This document shows, piece after piece, positions 62,328 to 64,000 of a DNA stretch of 64,000 nt. This DNA is from Labrenzia sp. R4_2 (GTDB lineage: Bacteria; Pseudomonadota; Alphaproteobacteria; Rhizobiales; Stappiaceae). A program made the position numbers and the translations under genes. Each line of letters begins with the position of its first letter. Positions within the stretch are counted from its first letter, which is position 1. Location: NCBI RefSeq assembly GCF_017743865.1, contig NZ_JAGHRJ010000003.1, forward strand, positions 248,001-312,000, written 5' to 3'. The notes beneath the pieces were generated by a model. That model was not told where the DNA came from and did no database searches. It saw nothing but the letters and a program-made list of their open reading frames with translations.

Positions 62328-62993
62328 TTACTGGCTAAAGCGGTCCACTTCCGGGATAACCGTTGCTTCGCCGTAGTTCTCCGCAAACCGGCGCCCGATT
62401 GCGGACAGGTCGCGGGTCCAGTCGGTTACCATTGCCGGTGTGATTTGCTGACCAGTTGCGATCGATTGTGCTGCTTCCGTTTCGATCCGGTCACGCAAGA
62501 TGCCAAGCTCGACCTGTGCAGCGTATTCGGCCCGGTACTTGCCGAGCCAGCCCATGGCAACGATGATCACCATCACAAGCAAAGCCGCTGTGCTGGTCAG
62601 GCTTGCCCACTTTGCTGTGCCGCCAATACGGCGTTCACTCGCAATCAGCACGATCGAGGCGATCGTCAGGAACGCCACGATATAGATCGCTTGCAGAAAG
62701 CTCTCATACTTATCGGCAGAACTGGTCTCGTGAGAAGCCCGCAGACGTGTGATCCGGTCTCTGAGGTACAGCAGCGCGTCAGCTTCAGTTCCGAGCTTGT
62801 CGCGAAAATAGGTGTCACAGAAACGAAGTCGGCCACGTTCTTCGATCTTCTCGGCACAGGCCTCCAGGAACGACGTGGGTGCAGCAACGCGCGCGTCACG
62901 ATCAGACGTTTGGCTTGCTGTCTGTGCGGCCGCCGGCAGAAGGCTTGCGACAATCAAAACAGTTGCGACACAAAGACGGGTCAGGACTGACAT
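62328..62993 (-). CDS. membrane protein of unknown function between pheS and pheT
   Basis: The 221-residue protein has a signal peptide (LCVATVLIVASLLPAAAQ), a periplasmic region with two cysteines (FLEACAEKIEE, RLRFCDTYFRD), two adjacent transmembrane helices (about 103-120 and 133-150) and a C-terminal helical part. No family is recognised. It sits in the pheS-pheT interval, in the same orientation, 27 bases after pheS and 56 before pheT, so it is probably cotranscribed with both. Confidence 0.75.
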   Translation of the reverse strand: MSVLTRLCVATVLIVASLLPAAAQTASQTSDRDARVAAPTSFLEACAEKIEERGRLRFCDTYFRDKLGTEADALLYLRDRITRLRASHETSSADKYESFLQAIYIVAFLTIASIVLIASERRIGGTAKWASLTSTAALLVMVIIVAMGWLGKYRAEYAAQVELGILRDRIETEAAQSIATGQQITPAMVTDWTRDLSAIGRRFAENYGEATVIPEVDRFSQ

Positions 62994-63020
62994 GAAGAAT
63001 GCCCCTTTAAAGATCCCAAG

Positions 63021-64000
63021 TTAGCTGGACAGCCCGCCGAACAGGGTCGGCAAGTCGAGCGGCCGGAAACCATAGTGCTGGATCCAGCGGACATCTGCAT
63101 CAAAGAACGCGCGCAGATCGGGCATACCGTATTTCAGCATGGCGATCCGATCGATGCCCATGCCCCAGGCAAAACCCTGGTAAACGTCTGGGTCCAGTCC
63201 GCAGTTGCGGATCACGTTCGGATGCACCATGCCACAGCCGAGGATTTCTAGCCAATCATCGCCCTGGCCGATTTTGATTTCGCCGCCGGACCGGTCGCAC
63301 TGGATGTCGATTTCCATGGACGGTTCGGTGAACGGGAAGAAACTCGGGCGCAAGCGCATTTTGATGTCGTCGACTTCGAAAAACGCCTTGCAGAATTCTT
63401 CCAGAATCCACTTCAGGTGGCCGAGGTGGCTTTCCTTGTCGATCACCAGGCCTTCGACCTGGTGGAACATCGGCGTATGGGTCTGGTCGCTGTCGCAGCG
63501 ATAGGTCCGGCCGGGAATGATCACACGGATCGGCGGTTCCTCGGTGCGCATGGTGCGGATCTGAACCGGCGATGTGTGGGTTCTCAAAAGCAGGCGCTCA
63601 CCGTCGTCCTTTTCATTGAAGAAGAAGGTATCGTGCATTTCCCTTGCAGGGTGGCCTTCCGGAAAGTTGAGTGCCGTGAAATTGAGTTCATCCGTCTCAA
63701 TGTCCGGACCTTCCGCAATCGAAAAGCCCATATCGGCGAAAATTGCGGTCAGTTCGTCGATGACCTGGCTGACCGGGTGAATGCGTCCGGTGTCGGTCGG
63801 GGACGGCCGCATCGGCAATGTGACATCGACTGTCTCGCTTGCCAGCCGGGCTTCCAGCGCGGCTTCCGCAAGGACGTCTTTGCGGGCCGCGACGGCATCA
63901 GTGATTTTCGCCTTGAGGCCGTTCAGCGCCGGGCCCATCACCTGGCGTTCTTCCGGCGTCATCTTACCGAGCGTCTTCATTTGCTCAGAGATGCTGCCCT
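63021..64000 (-). CDS. pheS: phenylalanyl-tRNA synthetase alpha subunit PheS (5' part beyond window)
   Basis: At least 326 residues of the catalytic alpha subunit: N-terminal coiled coil ([20 protein letters not shown]), class II motif 1 region ([20 protein letters not shown]), [20 protein letters not shown], motif 2 ([20 protein letters not shown]) and motif 3 ([17 protein letters not shown]). The frame is open to the window edge (GSISEQM precedes the ATG at 63980), so the true start lies outside. It belongs to the pheS-membrane protein-pheT operon. Confidence 0.96.
   Translation of the reverse strand, partial: GSISEQMKTLGKMTPEERQVMGPALNGLKAKITDAVAARKDVLAEAALEARLASETVDVTLPMRPSPTDTGRIHPVSQVIDELTAIFADMGFSIAEGPDIETDELNFTALNFPEGHPAREMHDTFFFNEKDDGERLLLRTHTSPVQIRTMRTEEPPIRVIIPGRTYRCDSDQTHTPMFHQVEGLVIDKESHLGHLKWILEEFCKAFFEVDDIKMRLRPSFFPFTEPSMEIDIQCDRSGGEIKIGQGDDWLEILGCGMVHPNVIRNCGLDPDVYQGFAWGMGIDRIAMLKYGMPDLRAFFDADVRWIQHYGFRPLDLPTLFGGLSS

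Overview
The window looks like a chromosomal segment of an aerobic alphaproteobacterium, most likely in the Hyphomicrobiales near Stappiaceae (Roseibium/Labrenzia-like). This is an inference from the gene neighbourhoods (rnd-lptC-lptA-lptB-rpoN-hpf-ptsN, the split cob locus, a DUF1127 protein) and from protein flavour; no database was consulted. Most of it is ordinary core chromosome. The clear accessory parts are a decayed IS110/IS1111-type element (45315-46677) and a 5.85-kb integrative element in the 3' end of a tRNA-Ser gene (46934-52784).

Layout: 1-4705 holds the end of rppH and a two-gene NAD-linked formate dehydrogenase with a fused NuoE/NuoF-type beta subunit. 4774-13692 is a mixed region: a large secreted protein of unknown function, queG, a glutathione S-transferase, uppP, a WYL regulator, a DUF1127 protein, an MFS transporter and an NDUFA9-like protein. 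Then come tRNA-Leu(CAG), a CueR-type regulator with a recognisable 19-bp-spacer MerR-type promoter upstream, and a cytochrome c'. 15693-21554 is the LPS-transport/nitrogen-PTS block (rnd, lptCAB, rpoN, hpf, ptsN). Next are opgH without opgG and, divergently, a tightly packed four-gene cluster (BchC-like dehydrogenase, degenerate PTPS-like protein, GT4 glycosyltransferase, methyltransferase) that I cannot assign to any characterised pathway.

28053-38616 is the corrin-ring locus in two parts: cbiD-cobK divergent from cobA-cobB, and a minus-strand operon running from a small His-rich membrane protein through cobH, an unannotated 76-residue ORF, cobL, cobI, a cbiG-cobJ fusion and cobM. A diverged cobalamin-riboswitch-like element precedes that operon. 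The gene set mixes names from the aerobic route (cobK, cobL) with CbiD and CbiG, typical of the oxygen-independent route. 39089-44757 has a c-haem-containing SpoIIE-type phosphatase, a GcvR-like ACT protein, a DUF2946-PepSY pair and an Hsp70-like protein.

The tRNA-Ser element carries a P4-type tyrosine integrase, a series of small DNA-binding-like proteins, a winged-helix replication-like protein followed by three 22-bp iteron-like repeats, and a secreted trypsin-like protease as cargo. A 19-bp core repeat lies at both ends, and TTTTAGGG pairs with identical 12-bp periodicity lie just inside each end. No relaxase or structural phage gene is visible, so it resembles a minimal satellite or integrated-replicon element. 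The last part (53348-64000) has msrA, a chemoreceptor coupled to a small membrane protein, a pabB-pabC fusion, a nucleotidyltransferase, and pheS/pheT with a membrane-protein gene between them.

The best candidates for something undescribed are the pterin/glycosyltransferase cluster (23544-26847), the tRNA-Ser element, the 76-residue ORF inside the cob operon, the CueR-cytochrome c' unit and the 44-residue ORF split by the IS.
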